A stretch of DNA of 44,632 bases, taken from assembly GCA_023457935.1 (NCBI GenBank), contig JAEXBA010000033.1, forward strand, positions 1 through 44,632, read 5' to 3'. This document shows, in pieces, positions 17,677-25,159 of the stretch (positions are counted from its first letter, which is position 1; each line of letters begins with the position of its first letter). Below the pieces are notes generated by a model that was not told the DNA's origin, ran no database searches, and worked only from the letters and a program-made list of their open reading frames with translations. The position numbers were made by a program, and so were the translations under genes. Origin of the DNA: Bacteroidota bacterium (GTDB lineage: Bacteria; Bacteroidota; Bacteroidia; Flavobacteriales; Weeksellaceae).

Positions 17677-19893
17677 TTAGAACTTTACTTTAAATTTCTT
17701 CTTTTCTCCGTTTCGGATTATTGTTACTTCTTTTTCATCGCCTGCATTCAGTTTGGAAAGACAGTCCATGTAGGAATAAACTTCCGTAATTTTGCATTCG
17801 CCAATCTGAGTCAGGATATCGCCCGCTATAATTCCGGCCTTCGCGGCAGGGCGGTTGTCGGTTACACCGTCGATGTGAAGTCCGTCTTTCGTGTCAGCAT
17901 AACTCGGCATCACTCCAAGTGTAATTTTGTACTTCGGAACTGCCTTCGACTGTGCCATTTTTGTTTTTGTAAATGGAACAGAAGTAGAATTTGCGATTTC
18001 ATTGGCGATTCCAAAAACGTAGTTTGTAATGCTTTTGATGCCTTGAAAATTAATTTTTTCGGTGTCATCACTCGGTTTGTGGTAATCCTGGTGGGTTCCC
18101 GTGAAGAAAAACAATACCGGAATGTCTTTCAGGTAAAAACTTGTGTGGTCCGACGGGCCAACACCGGATTCGTCCAAAGCCAGATTGTAACCCGCAGGCT
18201 TGTATTTTTTTACCATTTCAGGAAATGAAGGAGACGTTCCTACACCGCCAACATTCAGAACTTTATCGCTGTTTAAACGGCCGATCATATCCATATTGAT
18301 CATCGTAACGACGTTTGGATATCTGGTTTTCACATCTTCAGCAAACTTTTTTGAACCGATTAAGCCGTCTTCTTCAGCAGAGAACAGTACGAAAACATAA
18401 TTGGCGTTTTCCTTTACCTTGTTTTTTCCGAACATTCTTGCGAGTTCCAGAACGGCGGAAACTCCCGAAGCATTGTCGTCTGCACCGTTATGAATCTGTC
18501 CTGCGGAGTTCGCCAAAGTGGAATGGTTGTGTTGATTAAGGCCAAGATGGTCGTAGTGCGCACCAATCACAATCGTTTTCGAAGCTTTGTTGTCCAGGTA
18601 GCCAATTACGTTGTTTCCGTTGGTTTTTATGGAAGTGTTTTCGTCGTGAGGATTCAGTTTCACCGAATATTCAAACGGCTGAATCTCGGTCTTCAGGCCG
18701 GATTTTTTTAAACTTTTCTGAATGAAGGCGGCCGCTTTTTTTTCACCTGCGCTTCCTGCAAGTCTTCCTTTCAATTCGTCTGAAGCGAGATACGTGATGC
18801 TTTTTTTAAGGTTTTCAGCGTTTACGGCTTCATTCGCATCTCCTTCAATCCAGTCGGCAATAAAAACATTGGTTTCATGGGGTTTTTCGGCCTGTCTGTT
18901 ACTCGAGAAAACCAGTTTTTTTCCGTCCGGTGAAAACATTGGAAACGCATTGAACTCGCTTTCGTAAGTCAGCTGCGTGAGGTTTTTTCCGTCCAGATCC
19001 ACCGAATAGATTTGGAAATCATACCCTCTTGTTGAATGATGATTGGATGAAAAAACAATCTTTTTGTCGGAAGGATGAAAATACGGCGACCAGTTGGCTT
19101 TTCCGAGGTTGGTTACCTGTTTCAGGTTGCTGCCGTCGATATTCATCGTATAGATTTCCATATTGGTGGGCGCAACCAGGTTTTCTTTCAGCAGCTGTTT
19201 GTATTCGGCGATATCTTTTTCAGTCTGCGGTCTTGAAGAACGGAAAACCAGTTTTTTTGAATCGTGGGAGAAAAATGCGCCACCGTCATAACCCAAACCG
19301 AATGTCAGCTGTTTCAGGTTTTTTCCATCAGTGTCCATTCGCCAAAGTTCCAGATCACCGCTCCGTGTGGAGGTGAAAACAATGTATTTTCCGTCCGGAG
19401 AAACAACGGCTTCCGCGTCATAACCGGGTTCATTGGTGAGTTTTTTAACAATTTTGCCGGACAGATCAGAAATATAAATGTCAAAAGAATCGTAGATAGG
19501 CCAAAGGTATTTTCCGTCGGTTCTCGGCTTCGGTTTTGGCGGACACGCTTTGTCGGCATCGTGTGTGGAAGCGTAAAGAATATGTTTTCCGTCCGGCATG
19601 AAGAAAGAACAGGTGGTTCTTCCGTTTCCTGTTGAAATCAGTTTGAGATCGGCAGTGTTTCCCTGTCTGTTCTGCAGATTCATCAGGTAAATCTGGTCGC
19701 ATTCTGCCCCGATTTTCGGGTTCGTCACCTGAAGTGTCAGGTTGTTGCTGTCCGGAGAAAAATAAGCTTCAGCGTTATCGCCGCCAAATGTAAGTTTCTG
19801 AATATTTTTTAAATGAACTTCCTGCGCGCTCAGCGAAACTGATGCTAAAAAAGCAAGTGCTGCAACGGTTTTCAGGCGGTTGGTATTGATCAT
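17677..19893 (-). CDS. Secreted M28-family zinc aminopeptidase with PD40 propeller and PDZ domain
   Basis: A 738-residue exported protein. Signal peptide (MINTNRLKTVAALAFL..SLSAQ), then TolB-like PD40/WD40 propeller repeats (about 30-320; AYFSPDS, VVSPDGKYIVF, MFSPDGKKLVFSSN). The M28 zinc peptidase core follows (about 380-630) with ligands in AHYDHLG (first His at 446), GADDNASG, SAEEDG, NMDMIG and SDHTSF, all canonical. A PDZ domain closes the protein (about 655-738). It probably trims peptides in the periplasm or at the surface. The ATG at 19893 is chosen over 19917 because the earlier codon falls inside a TATATTTG promoter element and the later one opens a clean signal peptide. Confidence 0.93.
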   Translation of the reverse strand: MINTNRLKTVAALAFLASVSLSAQEVHLKNIQKLTFGGDNAEAYFSPDSNNLTLQVTNPKIGAECDQIYLMNLQNRQGNTADLKLISTGNGRTTCSFFMPDGKHILYASTHDADKACPPKPKPRTDGKYLWPIYDSFDIYISDLSGKIVKKLTNEPGYDAEAVVSPDGKYIVFTSTRSGDLELWRMDTDGKNLKQLTFGLGYDGGAFFSHDSKKLVFRSSRPQTEKDIAEYKQLLKENLVAPTNMEIYTMNIDGSNLKQVTNLGKANWSPYFHPSDKKIVFSSNHHSTRGYDFQIYSVDLDGKNLTQLTYESEFNAFPMFSPDGKKLVFSSNRQAEKPHETNVFIADWIEGDANEAVNAENLKKSITYLASDELKGRLAGSAGEKKAAAFIQKSLKKSGLKTEIQPFEYSVKLNPHDENTSIKTNGNNVIGYLDNKASKTIVIGAHYDHLGLNQHNHSTLANSAGQIHNGADDNASGVSAVLELARMFGKNKVKENANYVFVLFSAEEDGLIGSKKFAEDVKTRYPNVVTMINMDMIGRLNSDKVLNVGGVGTSPSFPEMVKKYKPAGYNLALDESGVGPSDHTSFYLKDIPVLFFFTGTHQDYHKPSDDTEKINFQGIKSITNYVFGIANEIANSTSVPFTKTKMAQSKAVPKYKITLGVMPSYADTKDGLHIDGVTDNRPAAKAGIIAGDILTQIGECKITEVYSYMDCLSKLNAGDEKEVTIIRNGEKKKFKVKF

Positions 19894-19914
19894 TATTTCT
19901 GGATTAGGAAACAT

Positions 19915-19922
19915 CAAATATA
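19915..19922 (-). promoter_or_regulatory. -7 element of the M28 peptidase gene
   Basis: The complement reads TATATTTG, 21 bases upstream of the ATG at 19893. It overlaps the alternative start at 19917, which argues against that start. Confidence 0.5.
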
Positions 19923-19978
19923 ACTATTTTTATACATGAAATCAGCCAAAAGCAAAGGGATTCACACGAAATAATTTC

Positions 19979-19986
19979 TATATTTG
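19979..19986 (+). promoter_or_regulatory. -7 element of the udk operon
   Basis: TATATTTG ends 16 bases before the udk ATG. No clear TTG is seen at the usual spacing. With the element at 19915-19922 it forms a divergent promoter region. Confidence 0.5.
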
Positions 19987-20002
19987 TAAAAACAAAAAAT
20001 CA

Positions 20003-20620
20003 ATGCTCGTTATCGGAATTGCGGGTGGTACCGGAAGCGGAAAAACCACGGTTGTCAATAAAATTCTTCAGGGTCTTAATGCAGAAGGTGTTAATGTGCT
20101 TTCGCAGGACAATTATTACCACGACAACCAGCATCTGTCTTTAACAGAGCGTGAAGCGCTTAACTACGACCATCCCAAATCCATCGATTTTGATCTTTTG
20201 CTGAAACACGTAAAAGCTTTAAAAAAAGGTGATAATATCGAGCAGCCACTGTACAGTTTTGTAACGCATTCCAGAACCGGTGACCATGTTTTGGTGGAAC
20301 CTAAAAATGTTCTGATTGTTGAAGGAATTCTGGTTCTTACCAATCCTGAGCTTCTGAAAGAGTATGATCTTAAAGTTTTTGTTCATGCTGATTCCGACGA
20401 AAGGCTGATCAGAAGAATCCGCCGCGATACACAGGAAAGAGGCAGAGATCTTAACGAAGTTCTTCACCGCTACCAAACGACACTGAAACCGATGCATCAG
20501 GAATTTATCGAACCGTCAAAAAACGAAGCCGATTTAATAGTTCCGAACATGCGTCACAACAATGTTGCCATTGATTTTTTAACAACGGTTATCAACAATT
20601 CACTTAAAAAAGTTCACTGA
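20003..20620 (+). CDS. udk: Uridine kinase
   Basis: A 205-residue cytosolic kinase that phosphorylates uridine and cytidine in pyrimidine salvage. The P-loop GGTGSGKTT is at residues 8-16; SQDNYYHD, YDHPKSIDFD, IVEGILVL and RRIRRDTQERGRD are all characteristic of Udk, and the length is typical. Its stop codon overlaps the next start (TGATG), so the two genes are translationally coupled. Confidence 0.96.
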   Translation: MLVIGIAGGTGSGKTTVVNKILQGLNAEGVNVLSQDNYYHDNQHLSLTEREALNYDHPKSIDFDLLLKHVKALKKGDNIEQPLYSFVTHSRTGDHVLVEPKNVLIVEGILVLTNPELLKEYDLKVFVHADSDERLIRRIRRDTQERGRDLNEVLHRYQTTLKPMHQEFIEPSKNEADLIVPNMRHNNVAIDFLTTVINNSLKKVH

Positions 20621-20988
20621 TGAAAGAGCAGGATCTGATCAAAGATATCAAACCGGTTTCGCCCGCGATGAAGTTCATCAGAAAGTATGTTCTGAACAAA
20701 TATTTCATCACGGTTTTCGCTTTTTTAGTCTGGATGATTTTCTTCGACAGTACGTCCTTTCTCGTTATCAATGAAATGAACGGCGAAATCAACAAGTACG
20801 AAAAGCAGCTCGCATATTATAAATCCGAATACCGGAAAAATGATCAGTTCTACAAAAAGCTGATGAACAATAAGGACGAAAAGGAGAAGTTTGCGCGCGA
20901 AAATTACTTTATGAAGAAACCCAACGAGGAAATTTTTATCCTTGTGGCCGACAGTTCAGGAATAAAGAAACAGACCGCCCGAAAATAA
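20620..20988 (+). CDS. Septum formation initiator (FtsB/DivIC-like) protein
   Basis: A 122-residue bitopic membrane protein: cytoplasmic N-terminus, one transmembrane helix (about 32-50, YFITVFAFLVWMIFF), then a coiled coil (about 55-95, INKYEKQLAYYKSEYRK) and the FtsB/DivIC-like segment EKEKFARENYFMKKPNEEIFIL. It should act at the division septum with FtsQ and FtsL homologues. It starts within the udk stop codon. Coupling to udk is common in related genomes as far as I recall. Confidence 0.9.
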   Translation: MKEQDLIKDIKPVSPAMKFIRKYVLNKYFITVFAFLVWMIFFDSTSFLVINEMNGEINKYEKQLAYYKSEYRKNDQFYKKLMNNKDEKEKFARENYFMKKPNEEIFILVADSSGIKKQTARK

Positions 20989-21033
20989 TTCAGTTTCAAC
21001 GCAGAGGTGAAGTCTGCAGAAAAATTTAATACA

Positions 21034-22197
21034 ATGTTTACGAAAGTTAGTCTTCAGGAATGGGAAGCGCTGGTAAAAAAGCAGCTTAAAACAGAGGATA
21101 TTTATGATATTCTGAAAAAGGAAAATCTGGAAGGGATTTCCGTGAAACCCTATTACAGTTCTGTCCCAAAACCGCTGAAAAATCTTCCTAAAATTGAGGA
21201 AAGTACCCATCTGGTTTCCCGCTATCAGGAAAATCTGGAAGAGAACGTGTTTGCTTTTCTGCTGGATCAGAATGTAGAAGGACTTACGGATAAAACTATT
21301 TTTATCAACAACAGAGATTTGGCGGAACACATCAGTCCGCAAGAAGAAGACCAGTATTTTTCTCTTATTGATGTTTTTGATGAGGAAACAGGCACACTGA
21401 ATGAAAACCTTGCAAAAGAGCTTCTCGCAAAAGATTTCAAGAGAAATATATGTATTGATATCTCGCTTCATCAGAATGCCGGAGCCGCACTTTATCAGCA
21501 GTTGGGGATTGCTTTGGCTAAAACTAAAGAATTAGTTGAACTTTTCGGAGCTGAAATTCTGAAAAAACTGACGTTCAGAGTTGCAGTTGGCGGAAATTAT
21601 TTTTTTGAAATTGCCAAAATCCGTGCCCTGAAACTTATTTTCAACCAATATTCAAAAGAAGCAGGTTTGGACGAAATTCCGTACATTTTTGCTGAAACTT
21701 CTCACCGTAATAAAACAAAAGCCGACGAAGAAAACAACCTGATCCGGTCAAGTCTCGAGCTTGCAGCCGCGATGATTGGAGGCGCAGATGCCGTTTTTGC
21801 AAACGATTTCAAGATGAACAGTGAAACGCAACTTTCGCAGGAAATTTCGTTCAAACAGCAGATTGTTCTGGCTTACGAAAGCATCATCAATGTTTTTGAA
21901 GATGCTGCAAACGGAAGCTATTATGTTGAAGACCTTACGCAGCAGCTTGCCGAAAAATCCTGGAAACTATTTGTCGAAATGGAAGTAAGCGGCGGTTATC
22001 TGGAGCTCTTAAAACAGGGAACAGTTCAGAAAAACATTTACGGTCACGCTATTGAAGAGCAGAAATGGGTAGAAGAAGGAAAAATCAAACTGATTGGCGT
22101 AAATCTTTATCCAAAACTCGAGAAAACAAAATCGGCTGAAGATCTGTATTCTGAAAAGCAGATAAAATCGGTTCGCTGGGCAGAAATGTTTGAATGA
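21034..22197 (+). CDS. mutA: Methylmalonyl-CoA mutase small (beta) subunit-like protein
   Basis: A 387-residue homologue of the non-catalytic small subunit of methylmalonyl-CoA mutase, which pairs with the B12-binding large subunit in the propionyl-CoA/succinyl-CoA route. TIM-barrel segments are recognisable (FRVAVGGNYFFEIAKIRAL, AETSHRNKTKADEENNLIRSSLELAAAMIGGADAV, DAANGSYYVEDLT). No B12-binding domain is present, as usual for this subunit. The ATG at 21034 is chosen; the in-frame GTG at 21007 lies in the spacer. The protein ends WAEMFE, close to where the family normally ends, and the stop codon is followed after one base by a dispersed repeat. The large-subunit gene normally expected beside it is absent from the window. 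Confidence 0.85.
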   Translation: MFTKVSLQEWEALVKKQLKTEDIYDILKKENLEGISVKPYYSSVPKPLKNLPKIEESTHLVSRYQENLEENVFAFLLDQNVEGLTDKTIFINNRDLAEHISPQEEDQYFSLIDVFDEETGTLNENLAKELLAKDFKRNICIDISLHQNAGAALYQQLGIALAKTKELVELFGAEILKKLTFRVAVGGNYFFEIAKIRALKLIFNQYSKEAGLDEIPYIFAETSHRNKTKADEENNLIRSSLELAAAMIGGADAVFANDFKMNSETQLSQEISFKQQIVLAYESIINVFEDAANGSYYVEDLTQQLAEKSWKLFVEMEVSGGYLELLKQGTVQKNIYGHAIEEQKWVEEGKIKLIGVNLYPKLEKTKSAEDLYSEKQIKSVRWAEMFE

Positions 22198-22198
22198 T

Positions 22199-22323
22199 TG
22201 CCACGAATTCACGAATGTCTTGTTTGACTATTATTTTTTGTTGAGGAAACTCCACCAGCAATTGTCAATGTAGAAGAAGCAAAGTTTAGTTATGAAGCTT
22301 TAATTATTTTTGCATTCGTGGCA
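22199..22323 (+). repeat. Repeat unit U0 with 10-bp inverted ends
   Basis: Begins TGCCACGAAT (22199-22208) and ends ATTCGTGGCA (22314-22323), perfect inverted copies. It starts one base after the mutA stop codon and ends 27 bases before the GxxExxY ATG. Its 105-bp interior has no gene. Confidence 0.75.
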
Positions 22324-22350
22324 TTTTCAAAACGAATAAAAGGTTTAGTT

Positions 22351-22722
22351 ATGAGCTTATTTTACCCTGAAGAGTCCTACCAAATTATTGGAATTTGCAT
22401 GGAAGTTCACAATCAGTTAGGTCATGGGTTTGCTGAAATCGTTTATAAAGATGCTTTAGAACTTGAGTTTTCAAGAGCCGGTATAAAATATCAGAGAGAA
22501 AAGGAATATGAAGTAGTCTACAAAGGGATAATTTTGCCGCATCGCTTCTATGCCGATTTTGTTGTTTTTGATAAAATAATTCTTGAAGTAAAAGGCAAGA
22601 AAGAGATTTGCGATGAAGATATTGCGCAATGTATCAATTACCTGAAAGTTTCGGAAAATAAGCTGGCTATTATCGTTAATTTTGGTGAAGCAAAACTCAA
22701 TTCCCGAAGAATCGTTTTATGA
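22351..22722 (+). CDS. GxxExxY protein (PD-(D/E)xK_3-like)
   Basis: A 123-residue protein with the family signature G26-F-A-E29-I-V-Y32 and a PD-(D/E)xK nuclease-like core: the aspartate in YADFVVFD followed by ILEVKG, then the helix EDIAQCINYLKVS. This is the GxxExxY family, which I place in Pfam PDDEXK_3; its function is unknown. The ATG at 22351 opens the conserved MSLFYPEESYQIIG. An in-frame GTG at 22318 inside the flanking repeat would add 11 residues. The gene is bracketed by repeat units U0 and U1 and separates mutA from the methyltransferase, so it looks like part of a mobile or recombining island. Confidence 0.85.
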   Translation: MSLFYPEESYQIIGICMEVHNQLGHGFAEIVYKDALELEFSRAGIKYQREKEYEVVYKGIILPHRFYADFVVFDKIILEVKGKKEICDEDIAQCINYLKVSENKLAIIVNFGEAKLNSRRIVL

Positions 22723-22754
22723 AGTATTTGTGCACTCTTAGTAAATTTAAATAT

Positions 22755-22861
22755 TGCCACAAATGCACTAATTTTTTTTCTGGTTTAACAATTAATAGAT
22801 TATTATACGAAAACCACTATTCTTAGTAGACTATTTATAGAATATTCGTGCATTCGTGGCA
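22755..22861 (+). repeat. Repeat unit U1
   Basis: Starts TGCCACAAAT (one change from the consensus) and ends ATTCGTGGCA. The interior includes CTGGTTTAACAATTAATAG, similar to the interior of U2 and U3. Part of the 456-bp gene-free stretch 22723-23178, which holds U1-U3 and their spacers and no open frame I can support. Confidence 0.75.
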
Positions 22862-22980
22862 AACTCAGAAAGAAATTTAAGAGTTTCGCATATAGAAATG
22901 TTTAAATATTGCCACGAATATTTCTTTTTTCTGGATTAACAATTTATAGTAGCATAGTTGATAATTATGGAAAAGCAAAC
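22856..22980 (+). repeat. Perfect 125-bp direct repeat, copy 1
   Basis: Runs from GTGGCAAACTCAG to GGAAAAGCAAAC and is identical base for base to 23019-23143. It spans the end of U1, the 48-bp spacer and most of U2. Confidence 0.9.
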
Positions 22981-23024
22981 CGGTTTTAGTAGTCTTATTT
23001 AAATATATTAGTGCATTTGTGGCA
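22910..23024 (+). repeat. Repeat unit U2
   Basis: Starts TGCCACGAAT and ends ATTTGTGGCA (one change). It is separated from U1 and U3 by identical 48-bp spacers. Confidence 0.75.
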
Positions 23025-23143
23025 AACTCAGAAAGAAATTTAAGAGTTTCGCATATAGAAATGTTTAAATATTGCCACGAATATTTCTTTTTTCTGGATT
23101 AACAATTTATAGTAGCATAGTTGATAATTATGGAAAAGCAAAC
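23019..23143 (+). repeat. Perfect 125-bp direct repeat, copy 2
   Basis: Identical to 22856-22980, offset by 163 bp. The exact match points to a recent duplication or ongoing homogenisation. Confidence 0.9.
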
Positions 23144-23184
23144 GGTTTAGTAATTTATTTAAAAATATTCGTGCATTCGTGGCA
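23073..23184 (+). repeat. Repeat unit U3, overlapping the methyltransferase start
   Basis: Starts TGCCACGAAT (23073-23082) and ends ATTCGTGGCA (23175-23184). The GTG inside this terminal decamer is the only usual start codon available to the downstream methyltransferase. Confidence 0.75.
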
Positions 23185-24324
23185 TTTTTCACAAAAGAAA
23201 TAGAAAATTTCATCACTGCCAATCTCAACACAGATTTGCATTCTTTGTTGCTCAGGAAATCACCGTTTCCGGAAATTTCAATGCAGGAAATTGTTCAGCA
23301 GATTAAAGGCCGGAAAGTTGCCGGGAAAAAGTTTCCCTTTCTACTGAAAGACGGAATTGTTTTTCCGCCGAATCTTAACCTGGAACAGTCAAGTTCGGAA
23401 GCCACCGGAAAATATAAAGCCGGATTGGTGTCAGGAAAGAAAATGGTGGATCTTACGAGCGGTTTCGGAATTGACGCTTATTTTGTTTCAGAAAATTTTG
23501 ACGAGGTTACTTTGGTAGAGCAGAACAACGAACTGCTTCAGACTGTTGAAAACAACTGGAATATTCTAGGAAAGAAAGCAGAATTCATCAATGCTGAGCT
23601 AGAGGGTTTTCTTAAAAACAATAACGAACATTTTAATTTAATTTATCTCGATCCGGCAAGACGCGACGAAAACCGAAACAAAGTTTTTCTGCTGGAAGAT
23701 CTTTCTCCCAATCTTCTGACCCTTCAGGATGAACTGATTGCTGTTGCGGACAGGATTCTCATCAAACTTTCACCGTTAATCGATATCTCTTATCTGATTT
23801 CTGTATTAAAGAACATTTCAGAAATCCATGTGGTTGCTGTTAAAAATGATGTGAAGGAACTTTTGGTTTTAATTGATTCACAAAAAAATTCAGAAAGAAT
23901 AAAAATCAGCTGTGTCAATCTGGAAACGGATGAACCTGAGTTCAGTTTTTATTTTGATGAAATCGCTTCTGCAACACCCAAAATGGGAGAGAGCGGCGGA
24001 TTTTTGTTCATTCCGAATAATGCTGTACTGAAAACCGGCGCGTTCAACCTGATTTCTGAAAGATTCAGACTGAAAAAACTTCATCCAAACACGCAGCTTT
24101 ATTTTTCAGATGAAAAAACAGAACGTTTTCCGGGAAGACTATTGAAAGTTGAAGAAACAGATGCGAAAAGTTTGAAAAAGGGTGAACAGTTCAATATTAT
24201 TTCCAAAAATTATCCTTTGAAACCGGAAGAAATCAAAAGTAAATACAAACTGAAAGACGGCGGAGAAAAGTATCTGATTTTCACGCAGTCGGAAAAGGGT
24301 AAAATAATACTAAAATCGGTCTGA
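23179..24324 (+). CDS. Class I SAM-dependent methyltransferase with THUMP-like C-terminus
   Basis: A 381-residue predicted RNA or DNA methyltransferase. The SAM motif is DLTSGFGIDAYFVS at about 91-104, followed by the acidic VEQN; the catalytic-type motif YLDPARRDE and a C-terminal THUMP-like domain (LKKGEQFNIISKNYPL) match a family of uncharacterised bacterial methyltransferases. The N-terminal helix (EIENFITANLNTDLHSLLLRKSPFP) is present, so little or nothing is missing. The start must be the GTG at 23179: the next in-frame ATG is at 23281, after conserved sequence, and no ATG or TTG is in frame upstream. That GTG belongs to repeat unit U3, so the native start region seems to have been replaced. 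Confidence 0.87.
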   Translation: MAFFTKEIENFITANLNTDLHSLLLRKSPFPEISMQEIVQQIKGRKVAGKKFPFLLKDGIVFPPNLNLEQSSSEATGKYKAGLVSGKKMVDLTSGFGIDAYFVSENFDEVTLVEQNNELLQTVENNWNILGKKAEFINAELEGFLKNNNEHFNLIYLDPARRDENRNKVFLLEDLSPNLLTLQDELIAVADRILIKLSPLIDISYLISVLKNISEIHVVAVKNDVKELLVLIDSQKNSERIKISCVNLETDEPEFSFYFDEIASATPKMGESGGFLFIPNNAVLKTGAFNLISERFRLKKLHPNTQLYFSDEKTERFPGRLLKVEETDAKSLKKGEQFNIISKNYPLKPEEIKSKYKLKDGGEKYLIFTQSEKGKIILKSV

Positions 24325-24329
24325 AATTT

Positions 24330-24359
24330 TTGCTGAAACTGCAATATTTCTTAATTTTG
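24330..24359 (+). promoter_or_regulatory. Promoter of the OmpA-family lipoprotein gene
   Basis: TTG at 24330-24332, a 19-bp spacer and TAATTTTG at 24352-24359, ending 19 bases before the ATG. Confidence 0.65.
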
Positions 24360-24378
24360 GGCAATTAAAAAATTCGGA

Positions 24379-25041
24379 ATGAAAAAATATGCTTTTATTT
24401 TAGTGGCTTCGGCTTTGGTTGTAGGCTGTAAAAAACCGCCGGAGGGCTCCAACAAAGGTGTTCTGAAACTGGAACCTGGCGTGGAAAGATACGATACTTA
24501 CGAAACCAGAACAGGCGGAGTAGCTGATTCGCACGGTGGTGCCCTCGGCTCTGCTTCTGCTCACAAAACTGAAGTAAAAGTAGATGTTAACGGAACGGAA
24601 CTGAAAGCATATCAAGGCGGACTTGAAGAGCAGATGGTTGGATTTCTGAAATCGGACGGCTATAAAAACGCTGCTGATGACGCTGCTTTGAAAGATAAAT
24701 GGTATAATTTCGATAACGTGAATTTCAAAATGGGTTCTGCAACAGAACTTGAAGCAGGTTCTGCTGATCAGCTTGCCAATCTTGCCGCTATTCTGAAAGC
24801 GTATCCGGATGCGAAAATAAAAATAGGAGGCTATACCGATAAAACCGGTAACGAAGCTGCGAATGTTAAACTTTCTCTGGACAGAGCCAATTTCATCAAG
24901 TCCGAACTTACAAAACAGGGCGTTGGTGCACAGGTTTTGGGTGCTGAAGGCTACGGAAGCAAATTTGCAACTGTTGATGCTGCTGCTTCTGACGCGGAAA
25001 GAGCGGCTGACAGAAAAATGGCGGTTCGTTTTTCCAAGTAA
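24379..25041 (+). CDS. OmpA-family peptidoglycan-binding lipoprotein
   Basis: A 220-residue lipoprotein with lipobox VVGC (Cys17), a linker region, and a C-terminal OmpA domain (about 110-220): NVNFKMGSATELEAGSADQL, the peptidoglycan-binding pattern IKIGGYTDKTGNEAANVKLSLDRA and the closing DRKMAVRF. Such proteins tie the outer membrane to peptidoglycan. A strong promoter and terminator make it monocistronic and probably well expressed. Confidence 0.93.
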   Translation: MKKYAFILVASALVVGCKKPPEGSNKGVLKLEPGVERYDTYETRTGGVADSHGGALGSASAHKTEVKVDVNGTELKAYQGGLEEQMVGFLKSDGYKNAADDAALKDKWYNFDNVNFKMGSATELEAGSADQLANLAAILKAYPDAKIKIGGYTDKTGNEAANVKLSLDRANFIKSELTKQGVGAQVLGAEGYGSKFATVDAAASDAERAADRKMAVRFSK

Positions 25042-25064
25042 AACATTATTCAAAATAAACTGTG

Positions 25065-25100
25065 AATGCCTTGCTGTTGCGGGGCATTTTTTTTATTTTT
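25065..25100 (+). terminator. Terminator after the OmpA lipoprotein gene
   Basis: AATGCC / GGCATT stem with a T-rich tail. Confidence 0.7.
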
Positions 25101-25159
25101 GAAAGTAATCTCTCCTGAAGTCTTTTCAGGATTTTTCAATCTAAATTAAACCTAATAAA

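Noticed and set aside
22723..23178. The repeat stretch considered as a CRISPR array
   Set aside because: Only two or three long copies exist, the spacers are identical or AT-rich, and no cas genes are nearby.
24400..25053. A 217-codon minus-strand frame opposite the OmpA lipoprotein gene
   Set aside because: The plus-strand gene has lipobox, OmpA motifs, promoter and terminator; the antisense frame has low-complexity Ser/Arg/Phe content and no start context.
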